Shown one piece after another: positions 16,634-27,097 of a stretch of 64,000 nt of DNA. The notes under the pieces were generated by a model. That model did not search any database, was not told the origin of the DNA, and saw only the letters and a program-made list of their open reading frames with translations. The DNA comes from Saprospiraceae bacterium (GTDB lineage: Bacteria; Bacteroidota; Bacteroidia; Chitinophagales; Saprospiraceae): NCBI GenBank assembly GCA_021738725.1, contig JAIPBE010000003.1, forward strand, positions 1 through 64,000, in the 5' to 3' direction. Position 1 is the first letter of the stretch; every line of letters starts with the position of its first letter. The position numbers and the translations under genes were made by a program.

Positions 16634-19600
16634 TCAATTCAAGGTGAAGATCACATTGATACCACCCACATTTGTGGTGGTCTTGAATCCGTTAAACGTC
16701 TTCGGTTTGTTCTGTGTGTACTCGTACCGCAATTGCAGACGCAATCGAGAATTGATCGGATAATCGATCGTCGGATTGATCCGGATGGCGCGATTCCCTC
16801 GAGCTGGAATGGAGATACTACCGTCAGCTGGATCATCGACCGCATCCAACTGGTGGTTGATCTGAATATCATCCCGGAAACTGAAACTCAGATTCAGGGT
16901 CAGATCCTGACCTGGCATGTTCTTCTTATCCTTCTTATTCACACCAAATAGCAAGAACGGAATTTTCACCTTCGGGATCACATATCCCAGATTAAAGGTC
17001 AACTCACTGGCTTTGGTTTCGGGCAACTGGGGATCATTCAGCAACAATTGCAGTTTCCTGCTCTTGTTCCAGGTGAAGGCCAGATTAATGTTGTTCTTGG
17101 TTCGAAGATCCACACCGATCAAGGGTGCAAACTGCTCATCGATGACCACATCCGGAATGATGAATTCGGAATAGAAATTCAGACTCTCCTGATTCAGCTT
17201 GGTTGGATTGTTGGGATCATAATCCGTGTAATCTGTTTGAAAACTGTTCACCGTCAACGTGGAACGATACCCATGTGTCAGTCTGAAACTGCTGAAGACC
17301 TCTTTCATGCCTGGCAGTTTGGCCAAACCGTCATAGGTCATCTTCCAGTTGGGACGTGGAATATAGTTGAACAATCCATTCAATAAAGGTGTAGTGTTTG
17401 GATCCTTACCGGTATAGGTGGCGATAAAGGATGGTACCAATACCTCCAACTGCCGCTTACCATACCCTTCGGTATAGCCAGGTTCCAAAGCATGTGTGCC
17501 CATTCCCAATCGCTTGGATATGATTTCCCGATTGGTTTGGAAGGACTCGAATAGTTTTTTAACCCCATCATCATTCCTGAAAATGGTATTCAGAGACATA
17601 AATGAGATGGAATAGGAGCCAATATTCTGGATGGGGTTGTGACTGAAATCATCACCCGCTGTCCGCACCTTGAACAACTCGAAGGAGCTCTCCGAATAAT
17701 TCCTGTTCAGGTCCACATCAACCCGCAAATTATTGACAGGTTCCAGGGTCAGTGTTCCCCGAAGAGATTGTTGATAGGTGCGTTCCACATTCTGGTTGAG
17801 CCAGACATTCCGGGTGATCCAGTCATTCGAAGCCGCATTGTCCAGCCACTTTGTATTAGGCGCGTCCAGACCGGAGATGAATCCCCACCCGGGAGCTGTA
17901 AAATCTTGCATCCCCAGCAGCTGAGACTCCGGTGTGAATCCGGGAACCGTGTTTGTAAATTGCTCCTGATAATCGATTCGGGCCCGGCGCAAACTCAACA
18001 AGGGGCGTATGATAATCTTTTCCGCCAGGGAGGGCCCGGTCCGCTTTTTCTTTTCCTTCTTTTTGTCATCCTGGCTCTTCGGATCATTTGGATCGGCAGG
18101 GTCAGTCTGATTTTTTGGATCATCCGGATCTTGTGGGACTCCTGGCTTGCTTCCCCGGACATTCGCCGGCTCTCGCTTGACCCGATTATTTCCTTTATTC
18201 CCCTGGATCTGATTTAAATAGGACCACTGTCCATACAGACTTTCAAAATTCAAGTCGGCATTCAACCTCCTGGTTTGACCGTTCCGGATCGTATTACCCA
18301 GGGTGTCCACATTCAATGATGCCGTATTATAACTGTACAGACCATCATACTGTGCACGTAAATTGACCCAATCCATGAACGGAATATTCTTGGTGGGTAC
18401 AGTATAGTTGGCACTCAGGTTATGGTTGTAATCTTTTGTCCGGCCCAGATTTTTAATATTCTCCCACACGTAGTCCTTCTTGGTCTGAGAAGGAGTAGGC
18501 TGACCGCCATCATCGAATTCGGGAAGTTCATCGATCACCGCGCGATTCAAGGCACTGAAGGTGAATTTCAAAGCCTTGGTCAAGTCCCACTGTAAATTAT
18601 AATTCCTGTCCCACCACCATTGCTTGTTATAGAACGTGTTCAGCTTGGGGTCCGGTCCCGCAAATCGATAAGTCGTCACACCAAATCGCCGATCCATGAT
18701 CGTATTAAACGTAAAGTTGTTCGGAACCGGATTGAAATTAAAATTCTTGATCAGATTGAAATACTCTTTATTCTCGATCAAATTCTTGAACGGTTCAATA
18801 TATTTTACCTTGATCCCGTAATTATAATTAAAGCCACCATTCTGGTTTTTCAACACATCGCTGGCGATAATCGGATCTCGTTTAGCCGTTTCAGACCAGG
18901 CATAGTTGAAACTGAAATTCTCAATGTCCCAGGGCATGGGCTTGCGATCGGTATTGGTCCGATCCTTTCGCACATTGGTAAAATTATAACTCCGGATGGT
19001 AGTCAGAGTCAGTGCCGCCTCTTTGACAGAATCACGAACTGCGGTTTCCTGAATAGCTGCCAGCTTTTCTTTTAAAGGTACATCCAGATCATACGGATCG
19101 AATTGCGGTGTACTGGTGGTATTGCTGTACTGCGCGTAGAACGGGATTTTAATACCTGTCTTTTCGGGCAGGAATTTGCCCAATTCGAAAGAACCTGCAA
19201 TATCATAATTCAGATCTTCCTGTCTCGATCGGGCCTGGACGCGCTGATCCAATGCACCATACCCGATACTACTATAATTGGTCGAGACATCAATTCGTCC
19301 AAAATCGGCCAACTGCATTTGCATGCGCGCAGTGGCGGCATATCCGGCCCGGTCATCCAGTCCGGACAAACGCAACTCATTCACCCATACGGAGGCACAG
19401 TGCTCCTTTGAATCTTTGTTTCGCACGCCGATCAGGACACCACGGACCAGACCAATATTCGGATTGCCCTTGACACGGGCATATTGGGTATAGTTCACCC
19501 CATTGATCTCCTTGATGATCGCCTGTTCATATTCCGTCTGCAGATCCGCGCTGGAGTCTCCATTCCGATCGATCTTGAGATCTTTGAATATGGACAGATC

Positions 19601-22600
19601 AAAATCAAATTCATTCTCCAGGGGCCAGATGTATCGCCTGTAGGTGTTGTCCCCAAGCATGGGCGCGCCTTGCGGATCAGAAACTTTCAACGGTATTTCG
19701 TATTCGTAATAGTTGTTCTCGAAGTCGCTACCAAATCGAATGAACATACTCAGATCCCCATCTTCGATCTGATCGGTTAGTTCACCCAGTCCTGGCAGTT
19801 TGCCCTCTTCGACGTGCACGAACATTTTCATCTTCTTATAGACTCGCATGTCCAATTGGAAGAGCTTGTAAATACCGATGAAATCGCCAATATTCTGCTT
19901 GAGTCCACAAAAGTCCAGACTCAGGGATTGCTCGTTCTGCAATAGATTGGGATAGAGACCGGCATTGTTTTCCCGTTCGATCCCCGGAGGCAGATCGTAT
20001 CCAAATGGATTGTCATTGGAGTTCCGTTCGACATTGATCGCATTGATATCAAATAAAGTGGTCGTAAAATTCGGCTCACCCACGGAAGGCTGGATCCGCT
20101 CATATTCACGCCACTGGTTGCGGACCATGCTGATCTCGGCAAAACGCAATGTCACCGGCTGACGGAATTCGGTGAGATACATCCGGATAAAACGCATAGC
20201 GCGATAATCGGAAATACTACCCACCCGTTTAGTGAATTGGTCGATCGGAATTTTCACCCGATACCACATCCGTCCTTGTTCACCTGGAACGGCATCAATA
20301 ATATACTGGTTGAATTGTAGTTCGCCATTCGGACCTTCATCTAGCGGGATCTCATATTCAAAATAGGATTCCGCTTCATTCATGGTGCCATCCCGGTTGA
20401 TATCCTCCATATCTGGAAGGAATCGGCTGGCTGTGGTAAATCCGTCATTGCTAGGAGGCTGAGCGGAGTTGCCCTGCACCCCGTTAAAACCGGAATATCG
20501 GCTGTAAATATTATCCTGCGAACCATACCGACTGTCCCGATAGGCGACATAGTCGTCATTCGAAGGGTCATTCTGGACGTAGGCAAGGAAATCCGGTTGC
20601 GCCCCACCAGATACAAGATTGGCCAAATATTCCTTGAATATGTCTGTTTCACCAGCATTGTCCAGGCCGTCCAGACCAACATCCTGTAGTATCTGATCAC
20701 CCTGATCCGGATCCAGTGAGGTATTGATCTGACGGTTGGCCGGGATTCGTCCCCATTCCGTTGTATCGACGGTGGCCGGGTTGTCACTGGTAGGTAATCC
20801 CTGCTCGAAGGATTTCCGGCTGTCCCGAAGAATATCCTCCGAGATATTACCAATATTGATGACCAGCTTTCCCGGATTGCCCGGGCTTCCCCCGTTATCC
20901 AGATAAGGGGTCAACATCCACATTTCGATATACCCGATATTCGCCTGCTCCCAGTCCGTCGTGGTCAGATCTCGCATGATCCCACCCCATCGGGATTCCG
21001 GGTCAGCCAGGCTACCGTTGGGGAGAACACCTGCAGAATAAGGGGTGCCTCCGATCTCGTCAAAATTGTAGGGCCCTTTGGCTTCCGGGTAGTATCGAAG
21101 GTCCAGGGTCCGAATTTCCGTATTGGTCCCTAAGGGTAATTGCTGATTGGGGAACACCTCGGTCCGATCAACATAGGACTGATAGGGGTCCTTCCGCGCA
21201 TCGTCATTCCGTACACTTGGGTCGATCTGATACCAGTTGAGCATTGCCCGATTGACACCACCAAGGGTGCTGTTGATCTTTTTGGATTCTGGAAACCGCT
21301 CTACGGATTTGTTTCCCGCATCCTGAGGTACACTGGCGATCACCCACTGGGTGCTGGGAATATGGATCGGCAAATTGGCCGTACTGCCTTCAAAGTCATC
21401 CAGATAGACGATTCCCTCTTTTTCACTCCCTTCATTGATAGCCCTTGCATGACCGGGTTGGAGATAGGCTCCTTCCGCTGCCACCTGAATGGAGGACTTG
21501 GCCTTGGTATCGATGAATGGGATCTTATCTACGGCCCGGGTCAACCAGGGAGCATCTTTATTGAAGGTAAAGTCCAATCCATAGACGCGGTTGTTGATGG
21601 GGTCGTCCCCAATGTTCACCTTGAAGGTCTGGGGTCGTTCAAAAAGCTGGAGGTAGGTCGCTCCGACGGTGAAGTCTTTACTGCGTTCGTAGTCCGCTCG
21701 AAGGCCGAGCATGGTCCGGGTTTGAAACCCGAAGAGTGTATTATCTTCAAAAGAGACCCGGATCGGGGTCGCCGCTTTCAGGTATGCCTCGTTGAGGATG
21801 GTGATCTGGCCCACGTTGTAATCGACGATATAGTCTTCATTCTCTCTCAGTGGAGTACCACCCGCCGTCACCTTCAGCGAGTTTCTGGGCAGGTTGAAGG
21901 CCCCTAATGATATTCGGCTGGTGACATTGGTCTTGTAGGTTCCCTTGATGACAAAACGGTTCTTGTCGAGCACCTCCCGGGCGCGAACCAGGGTTGTATC
22001 GTACAGATCCTGATAGCTGTAGAATTCCTGAAGTTCAGGATCGTCGATCCGATCGGTCAATGAACTGCCAAATGGCTCGAGGACCGGGAACATGATCCGT
22101 CCATTTTGGGGGAAAATGGTCAAGCCGGGGACGTAATCGAAGATACCATCCGGCTGTGGATCACCCTGCACATTCAGGTTATCCATATTGAATACCCGGA
22201 TCAATGGAATAGCCGCCAGATTGGAGGAAGGCAGGAATCGCTTCAATCCCTCTCCTGGATCTTCATAGTAGATGTCCAGTTTGAAATCCTCCTTACTGAC
22301 ATTATAGGCGCCAATATTGTAGACGTTCTTCATCATCAGGTCCCACAGTGGGATATCCACTCGCTGAGTGATGCTCTTCAGCATTTTAACAAAGAGAACG
22401 TTGGGTTGCTGCTGGTTATATGGTATATCATCCGCAAATTCTCCGACCTGATAATGCCGACCGTTGTAGGTGTATTCATAACTGATACCCAGGACATCCT
22501 GTGGCTTCAGGTTGGTGGTGATCGAGATGAATCCCAGTTTCGCCATGTTGGCATCCAGGGTATATTCTGTGGCAGAGAGTAACCGTGCTGTAATCTTTTC

Positions 22601-23878
22601 AAAATCACGTGTTTGCTCCATCTGAAATAGACCGGAGGTCAAGGTCGACACAGATCCCTCCAGGGTTCGCGATTCCTTGTTGGCCTGGATCAATTCAAAG
22701 AACCGGTTCGATTCATTGGTGGGCAATTCCTTGCCCAGAAGATCCAGTTGAACAGGTCCGGACTTTCCGTAGGCTGACTTACCATTGGGGTTAGTGAAGC
22801 GATCAAATTCGCCGATATCTGCAACCGCCACGATATCGCGGATGTTTTCCGTTTCGTTTCGGTCATTGGTCACCCACACCTGGACACGGGTCACCTGAAA
22901 GAGGCTGTTGACCTGGGGCAGGTTCCGCAAGACCTGTTCGAAGGCATCCCGGTTATACTGCGACAACAGGAAGTTCCTGTTCTCATCATATTGATCGGCC
23001 TTCACTTCAAAGTCCTGGACCTGGGCGCCTCCCTGGATGGTCAGCTCCTTCCGGTTGGATTGTTGCTGAGATGCCAGCGCCGTCAAACGGAGATAACCGA
23101 ATTTCAGTTCCGTCTTGATCCCGAACAACGCCTGGCTTCCCTGGATCAGATTGCTCCGCAGTGGCAAACTGACGTTACCCGCTTCGATCTTTTGAATGAT
23201 ATCATCCTCACTGAATTCCTGACCACTGTAATCCAGTTTGACCTTGTTGTCAAAACTGAAGGTGGCCTGGTTGTTAAAGCTCGTTGAGAGATTGAGTTTT
23301 TCGCCGATCTTACCCGTGACATCTACCTGGATACCCATGCGAAAATCAAAGCCACCCTGGAGGCGCTGCCGGATGGGTAAAACAGGGTTATCGGTCTTGT
23401 TGTAATTGACACCAAAGAAGAGGTCGACCTGCCCTTTTGGCGTGATTTCGATCTTGTTTCCACCAAAGAGGCGATCCAGCAAACTGCTTTTCAAGTCGAA
23501 GCGTGCAATGGGATCCAGCCGATCAGAAAGGCTGTTTTTGGCCGAGCTGAGGCCACTGAGTTTGTTGAAATATTCTTGTTCCAGTTCTTTACTGCGGTAA
23601 TCCATATATTCCTGGAAACCCATTTGACTGGGAGCGTGGTAGTATTCGCTCCCCATTTTTTCGGAGATCAGGTAGTTCCCACTGGCAGGATCATATTCGA
23701 TATTCTTCTCCACAAATCCGGGATCGCTCAATTGGATGGGGTCTTTACCCTCACCATTCTTCCAGAAGCCATAGTCCGGAAGCGTGTCTTTTTGCATAGG
23801 CCAACCGGAAATGTTCGTCGCCGAAACAGCGGTCATCCCCAGGAATACCCAGAATATCCATACAAACAAATACCTCAT
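16634..23878 (-). CDS. sprA: T9SS outer-membrane translocon SprA/SOV
   Basis: A 2414-residue outer-membrane protein, the giant single-chain beta-barrel that forms the exit pore of the type IX secretion system and is needed for gliding in motile relatives. The N-terminus MRYLFVWIFWVFLGMTAVSA is a signal peptide, which favours the ATG at 23878 over the track's start 39 bases upstream. Recognisable SprA segments include IEITPKGQVDLFFGVNYNKT, a DEGPNGELQFNQY-like plug region, VYLDDFEGSTANL and a C-terminal strand GGINVIFTLN. Length is normal (2300-2500). Residues near 1905-1950 form an insertion of P, D and K (DPDDPKNQTDPADPNDPK). ruvA lies immediately upstream on the same strand, an arrangement I recall from flavobacteria. 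Confidence 0.95.
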   Translation of the reverse strand: MRYLFVWIFWVFLGMTAVSATNISGWPMQKDTLPDYGFWKNGEGKDPIQLSDPGFVEKNIEYDPASGNYLISEKMGSEYYHAPSQMGFQEYMDYRSKELEQEYFNKLSGLSSAKNSLSDRLDPIARFDLKSSLLDRLFGGNKIEITPKGQVDLFFGVNYNKTDNPVLPIRQRLQGGFDFRMGIQVDVTGKIGEKLNLSTSFNNQATFSFDNKVKLDYSGQEFSEDDIIQKIEAGNVSLPLRSNLIQGSQALFGIKTELKFGYLRLTALASQQQSNRKELTIQGGAQVQDFEVKADQYDENRNFLLSQYNRDAFEQVLRNLPQVNSLFQVTRVQVWVTNDRNETENIRDIVAVADIGEFDRFTNPNGKSAYGKSGPVQLDLLGKELPTNESNRFFELIQANKESRTLEGSVSTLTSGLFQMEQTRDFEKITARLLSATEYTLDANMAKLGFISITTNLKPQDVLGISYEYTYNGRHYQVGEFADDIPYNQQQPNVLFVKMLKSITQRVDIPLWDLMMKNVYNIGAYNVSKEDFKLDIYYEDPGEGLKRFLPSSNLAAIPLIRVFNMDNLNVQGDPQPDGIFDYVPGLTIFPQNGRIMFPVLEPFGSSLTDRIDDPELQEFYSYQDLYDTTLVRAREVLDKNRFVIKGTYKTNVTSRISLGAFNLPRNSLKVTAGGTPLRENEDYIVDYNVGQITILNEAYLKAATPIRVSFEDNTLFGFQTRTMLGLRADYERSKDFTVGATYLQLFERPQTFKVNIGDDPINNRVYGLDFTFNKDAPWLTRAVDKIPFIDTKAKSSIQVAAEGAYLQPGHARAINEGSEKEGIVYLDDFEGSTANLPIHIPSTQWVIASVPQDAGNKSVERFPESKKINSTLGGVNRAMLNWYQIDPSVRNDDARKDPYQSYVDRTEVFPNQQLPLGTNTEIRTLDLRYYPEAKGPYNFDEIGGTPYSAGVLPNGSLADPESRWGGIMRDLTTTDWEQANIGYIEMWMLTPYLDNGGSPGNPGKLVINIGNISEDILRDSRKSFEQGLPTSDNPATVDTTEWGRIPANRQINTSLDPDQGDQILQDVGLDGLDNAGETDIFKEYLANLVSGGAQPDFLAYVQNDPSNDDYVAYRDSRYGSQDNIYSRYSGFNGVQGNSAQPPSNDGFTTASRFLPDMEDINRDGTMNEAESYFEYEIPLDEGPNGELQFNQYIIDAVPGEQGRMWYRVKIPIDQFTKRVGSISDYRAMRFIRMYLTEFRQPVTLRFAEISMVRNQWREYERIQPSVGEPNFTTTLFDINAINVERNSNDNPFGYDLPPGIERENNAGLYPNLLQNEQSLSLDFCGLKQNIGDFIGIYKLFQLDMRVYKKMKMFVHVEEGKLPGLGELTDQIEDGDLSMFIRFGSDFENNYYEYEIPLKVSDPQGAPMLGDNTYRRYIWPLENEFDFDLSIFKDLKIDRNGDSSADLQTEYEQAIIKEINGVNYTQYARVKGNPNIGLVRGVLIGVRNKDSKEHCASVWVNELRLSGLDDRAGYAATARMQMQLADFGRIDVSTNYSSIGYGALDQRVQARSRQEDLNYDIAGSFELGKFLPEKTGIKIPFYAQYSNTTSTPQFDPYDLDVPLKEKLAAIQETAVRDSVKEAALTLTTIRSYNFTNVRKDRTNTDRKPMPWDIENFSFNYAWSETAKRDPIIASDVLKNQNGGFNYNYGIKVKYIEPFKNLIENKEYFNLIKNFNFNPVPNNFTFNTIMDRRFGVTTYRFAGPDPKLNTFYNKQWWWDRNYNLQWDLTKALKFTFSALNRAVIDELPEFDDGGQPTPSQTKKDYVWENIKNLGRTKDYNHNLSANYTVPTKNIPFMDWVNLRAQYDGLYSYNTASLNVDTLGNTIRNGQTRRLNADLNFESLYGQWSYLNQIQGNKGNNRVKREPANVRGSKPGVPQDPDDPKNQTDPADPNDPKSQDDKKKEKKKRTGPSLAEKIIIRPLLSLRRARIDYQEQFTNTVPGFTPESQLLGMQDFTAPGWGFISGLDAPNTKWLDNAASNDWITRNVWLNQNVERTYQQSLRGTLTLEPVNNLRVDVDLNRNYSESSFELFKVRTAGDDFSHNPIQNIGSYSISFMSLNTIFRNDDGVKKLFESFQTNREIISKRLGMGTHALEPGYTEGYGKRQLEVLVPSFIATYTGKDPNTTPLLNGLFNYIPRPNWKMTYDGLAKLPGMKEVFSSFRLTHGYRSTLTVNSFQTDYTDYDPNNPTKLNQESLNFYSEFIIPDVVIDEQFAPLIGVDLRTKNNINLAFTWNKSRKLQLLLNDPQLPETKASELTFNLGYVIPKVKIPFLLFGVNKKDKKNMPGQDLTLNLSFSFRDDIQINHQLDAVDDPADGSISIPARGNRAIRINPTIDYPINSRLRLQLRYEYTQNKPKTFNGFKTTTNVGGINVIFTLN

Positions 23879-24044
23879 AGCCAATAGCCTGTCTCTAATC
23901 GAAGAGCTCGAAAACAACCGAACCGTTCGATGATGTTTTTATCTATCTATTCCAACCCGGTACGAAGAATTTCTACGTGACCAGTCTAACGACATCCCTC
24001 GTTATACGGGAAAAACCCCGCTGAGTTGCCTGTTCCCGGATCCA

Positions 24045-24641
24045 TTAACCCTGAGACAAAGCACGGAGAGCCTGCCGGATAAGTGCTTCCACACTGGATG
24101 GCCCATCTGCAGAACCACTGATCCTGGAAAGGGCCTTCTGAGCCTGGGCGCGGGGGAATCCCAGGGCCAACAGAGCAGATAACGCCTCCTCTTCCATTGT
24201 ATTGTTTGTCTGCGTCGGGATTAAATGGCTTTCGCCCATCCCTTTGCGAACCTTATCCTTCAAGTCGATCAATATGCGACGGGCGGTTTTATCACCCACT
24301 CCTTTTACCTTCTTGAAGGCGCTCAGGTCTTCACTCATGATCGCGATCTCTGTTTCCTGCGGACTCATATACGACAGGATCAGCTGAGCAGTATTCGGCC
24401 CCACCCCCGAAACAGAGATCAGATGAATGAACAATTGCTTTTCTGCCTCCTCCGTAAATCCGAACAATGCCTGATGATCCTGTGAGAAGTGGTGGTACAC
24501 TGTTAGCCCAACCTCTTCTTTGCCCTCGATTGCCGAAGCCGTGTAGAGACTGATACGGACTTCATATCCCACTCCAGAACACTCCACAATCACCGACGTC
24601 GGACTTCGCCGGATCACCTTTCCACGTAATGATGCAATCAT
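24045..24641 (-). CDS. ruvA: Holliday junction helicase subunit RuvA
   Basis: A 198-residue protein that binds four-way DNA junctions as a tetramer and loads the RuvB motor for branch migration. Domain I (MIASLRGKVIRRSPTSVIVE) is followed by a domain II with two helix-hairpin-helix motifs (ISVSGVGPNTAQLIL and VKGVGDKTARRIL). A flexible linker (IPTQTNNTMEE) leads to the RuvB-binding three-helix domain III (ALLALGFPRAQAQKAL). The track's TTG-like extension is dropped because the ATG at 24641 gives the standard start. A near-consensus promoter box sits just upstream. ruvC, the resolvase partner, is in the same window at 61.3 kb; ruvB is not present. Confidence 0.96.
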   Translation of the reverse strand: MIASLRGKVIRRSPTSVIVECSGVGYEVRISLYTASAIEGKEEVGLTVYHHFSQDHQALFGFTEEAEKQLFIHLISVSGVGPNTAQLILSYMSPQETEIAIMSEDLSAFKKVKGVGDKTARRILIDLKDKVRKGMGESHLIPTQTNNTMEEEALSALLALGFPRAQAQKALSRISGSADGPSSVEALIRQALRALSQG

Positions 24642-24645
24642 GCTG

Positions 24646-24653
24646 CGAAGGTA
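24646..24653 (-). promoter_or_regulatory. Possible ruvA -7 box (TACCTTCG)
   Basis: On the minus strand TACCTTCG differs by one base from TAnnTTTG and abuts the ruvA ATG. If used, the message would be nearly leaderless. Confidence 0.4.
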
Positions 24654-24829
24654 GGAAAACCAAGGGATTGCCTCACCGTGATGACGCACCTAAAAGCCTG
24701 TCTCCAATCGCTTTACAGGATCATCAAATTCCACACATGAACATGCAAACGAATCCCGGGGAAGGAATGTGGGGCTACTGACCAACATGAACTATCCGGA
24801 CGGCAAGGATCAGAGAAGAAGAAGGGCGA

Positions 24830-27004
24830 TTATTTCATCAATTTCCAAAGGATTTCCTGAGCAGCTTTGGCAATGACCGTACCCGGACCGAAGATGGCAT
24901 CCACCCCTGCTGCATACAGTTCATCATAGTCCTGTGCCGGGATCACCCCACCGGCGACCACCAGAATATCTTCCCGGCCGAGGTCGCGAAGCGCTTTGAT
25001 CGCCTGAGGAACCAGGGTTTTGTGCCCCGCTGCCAGGGAGGAAATACCCAGAATGTGGACATCATTTTCCGCGGCCTGTCGGGCGGCCTCTTCCGGGGTT
25101 TGAAAGAGGGGGCCGATGTCTACATCAAAACCGAGGTCGGCAAAACTGGTCGCGATCACTTTTGCACCCCGATCATGCCCATCCTGGCCCAGTTTGGCCA
25201 CCAGGATACGGGGTCGGCGGCCTTCCATTTCTGCAAAGGCATCCGACAAACGGAGGGCTTCCTGATAATCTTTGTTCTCACTCATTTCTCGTGCAAATAC
25301 ACCACTAATGGCCAGGGAACTGGCCGTATAACGTCCAAAGGATTTTTCCATAGCATCCGAGATCTCCCCCAGCGTCGCCCTGTGCCGGGCGGCGGCAATC
25401 GCAGCCTCCAGCAGGTTTCCTTCACCACTTGCTGCACATACCGTGATCTTCTCCAGAGCCTCCTTTACCTTGTCCGGGTCCCGTTGTTTTCGGACTCTGT
25501 CCAACCGTTCTATCTGCGATTCGCGGACGGCGGAATTATCCACTTCCAGAATATTGAAATTCGGCTTTTCGTCGGTCTGGAATTGATTAACACCCACAAT
25601 ATGGTCCTGGTTGCTATCAATTTTCGCCTGCTTTCTTGCCGCTGCCTGTTCGATACGCATCTTGGGGATGCCACGTTCAATCGCCTTGGTCATGCCACCC
25701 AGCTCTTCCACTTCGCGAATGTGTTCCAACGCACGATCCACCAATTGCTGGGTCAGCGATTCAACGTAATAGGATCCGCCCATAGGGTCGACCACCTTGT
25801 TGATTCCGATCGATCGTTGCATGAACAATTGGGTATCCCGGGCAATCCGTGCCGAGTAATCTGTAGGTAGAGCAATGGCTTCATCCAGAGAGTTGGTATG
25901 CAGTGACTGGGTCCCTCCCTGGACTGCGGCCATCGCCTCCAGACAGGTCCGGGCGATATTGTTGTAAGGATCCTGCTCTGTCAGACTCCAACCAGAGGTC
26001 TGACAGTGCGTCCGCAATGCCATCGATTTTTGAGAGGTCGATCCGAATTGTTGGATGATACTGGACCACAGCAATCGGCCGGCCCGCATTTTGGCGACTT
26101 CCATCAGGTGGTGCATGCCGATCCCCCAGAAAAAGGAAATTCGGGGAGCGAAATCATCCAATGCCAATCCGGATGCAATACCCGTGCGGAGGTATTCGAT
26201 CCCATCAGCCAGGGTATACGCCAGTTCTAGATCGGCAGGAGCACCCGCTTCGTGCATATGATAACCAGAGATACTGATGGAATTGAATTTGGGCATCCGC
26301 CGACTGGTATAACCGAAAATATCCCCGATGATCCGCATACTGGGAGCCGGCGGATAGATATAGGTGTTGCGCACCATGAACTCCTTGAGAATATCGTTTT
26401 GGATGGTGCCACTGAGTTCTTCAGGCGTGACTCCCTGCTCTTCAGCAGCCACAATATAAAAGGCGAGAATGGGGATGACTGCTCCATTCATGGTCATGGA
26501 AACAGACATCTCACCCAGAGGGATCTCATCGAAGAGGATGATCATATCCTCCACTGAATCGATGGCTACGCCGGCTTTGCCGACATCTCCGACCACCCGT
26601 GGATGATCCGAATCATACCCCCGATGGGTCGCCAGATCAAAGGCCACGGACAAACCCTTTTGTCCAGCTTCCAGGTTCCGACGATAAAAGGCATTGCTCT
26701 CTTCCGCTGTGGAAAAACCGGCATACTGCCGGATGGTCCAGGGACGGACGGCATACATGGAGGCATAGGGTCCTCGGAGATAGGGTGCCTTGCCGGCACC
26801 AAAAGCTGTCATCTCCGGATGGGTAAGATCGGCATGTGTGTAGGCGGAATGCACCTGGATCCCCTCCGCAGTCGGCCATTGCTGTTCCCCGGGTAAAGTC
26901 GAGGGTTTACGGATCAGTTGTGGTTGAAAAGGGATCTTCTTGAATGCCACGTGGTGCGCTTGGGTGATGCCCCAAATTACGAGCCTTGGGAGGAGATTTC
27001 CCAA
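24830..27004 (-). CDS. mutB: Methylmalonyl-CoA mutase, large catalytic subunit
   Basis: A cobalamin-dependent mutase of about 720 residues that interconverts (R)-methylmalonyl-CoA and succinyl-CoA in propionate metabolism. The TIM-barrel half carries [20 protein letters not shown] and [18 protein letters not shown], typical substrate-channel segments. The C-terminal half binds B12 with DGHDRG at about 608-613, followed by [13 protein letters not shown] and VVAGGVIP. No ATG is suitably placed: the track uses TTG at 27004, and a GTG at 26950 giving VAFKKIPFQ is equally plausible. The small subunit (mutA) and the chaperone meaB are not in the window. It lies alone between ruvA and the divergent M16 peptidase. 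Confidence 0.95.
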   Translation of the reverse strand: MGNLLPRLVIWGITQAHHVAFKKIPFQPQLIRKPSTLPGEQQWPTAEGIQVHSAYTHADLTHPEMTAFGAGKAPYLRGPYASMYAVRPWTIRQYAGFSTAEESNAFYRRNLEAGQKGLSVAFDLATHRGYDSDHPRVVGDVGKAGVAIDSVEDMIILFDEIPLGEMSVSMTMNGAVIPILAFYIVAAEEQGVTPEELSGTIQNDILKEFMVRNTYIYPPAPSMRIIGDIFGYTSRRMPKFNSISISGYHMHEAGAPADLELAYTLADGIEYLRTGIASGLALDDFAPRISFFWGIGMHHLMEVAKMRAGRLLWSSIIQQFGSTSQKSMALRTHCQTSGWSLTEQDPYNNIARTCLEAMAAVQGGTQSLHTNSLDEAIALPTDYSARIARDTQLFMQRSIGINKVVDPMGGSYYVESLTQQLVDRALEHIREVEELGGMTKAIERGIPKMRIEQAAARKQAKIDSNQDHIVGVNQFQTDEKPNFNILEVDNSAVRESQIERLDRVRKQRDPDKVKEALEKITVCAASGEGNLLEAAIAAARHRATLGEISDAMEKSFGRYTASSLAISGVFAREMSENKDYQEALRLSDAFAEMEGRRPRILVAKLGQDGHDRGAKVIATSFADLGFDVDIGPLFQTPEEAARQAAENDVHILGISSLAAGHKTLVPQAIKALRDLGREDILVVAGGVIPAQDYDELYAAGVDAIFGPGTVIAKAAQEILWKLMK

Positions 27005-27085
27005 TCCTGTGCATTAAATACCTGCTGTACGCAGATCTTTGCATCTTCAAGGCTTCTATCCGATTCTTCACTACGGCATTCCACC

Positions 27086-27093
27086 TACCTTTA
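27086..27093 (+). promoter_or_regulatory. Possible -7 box ahead of M16 peptidase gene
   Basis: TACCTTTA is one base from TAnnTTTG and ends four bases before the ATG, so any transcript would start at or next to the start codon. Confidence 0.35.
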
Positions 27094-27097
27094 ACCT

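Noticed and set aside
21140-21907. 255-residue plus-strand ORF
   Set aside because: Antisense to sprA with no recognisable features.
25022-25870. 282-residue plus-strand ORF
   Set aside because: Antisense to the complete methylmalonyl-CoA mutase gene and lacking domain patterns.
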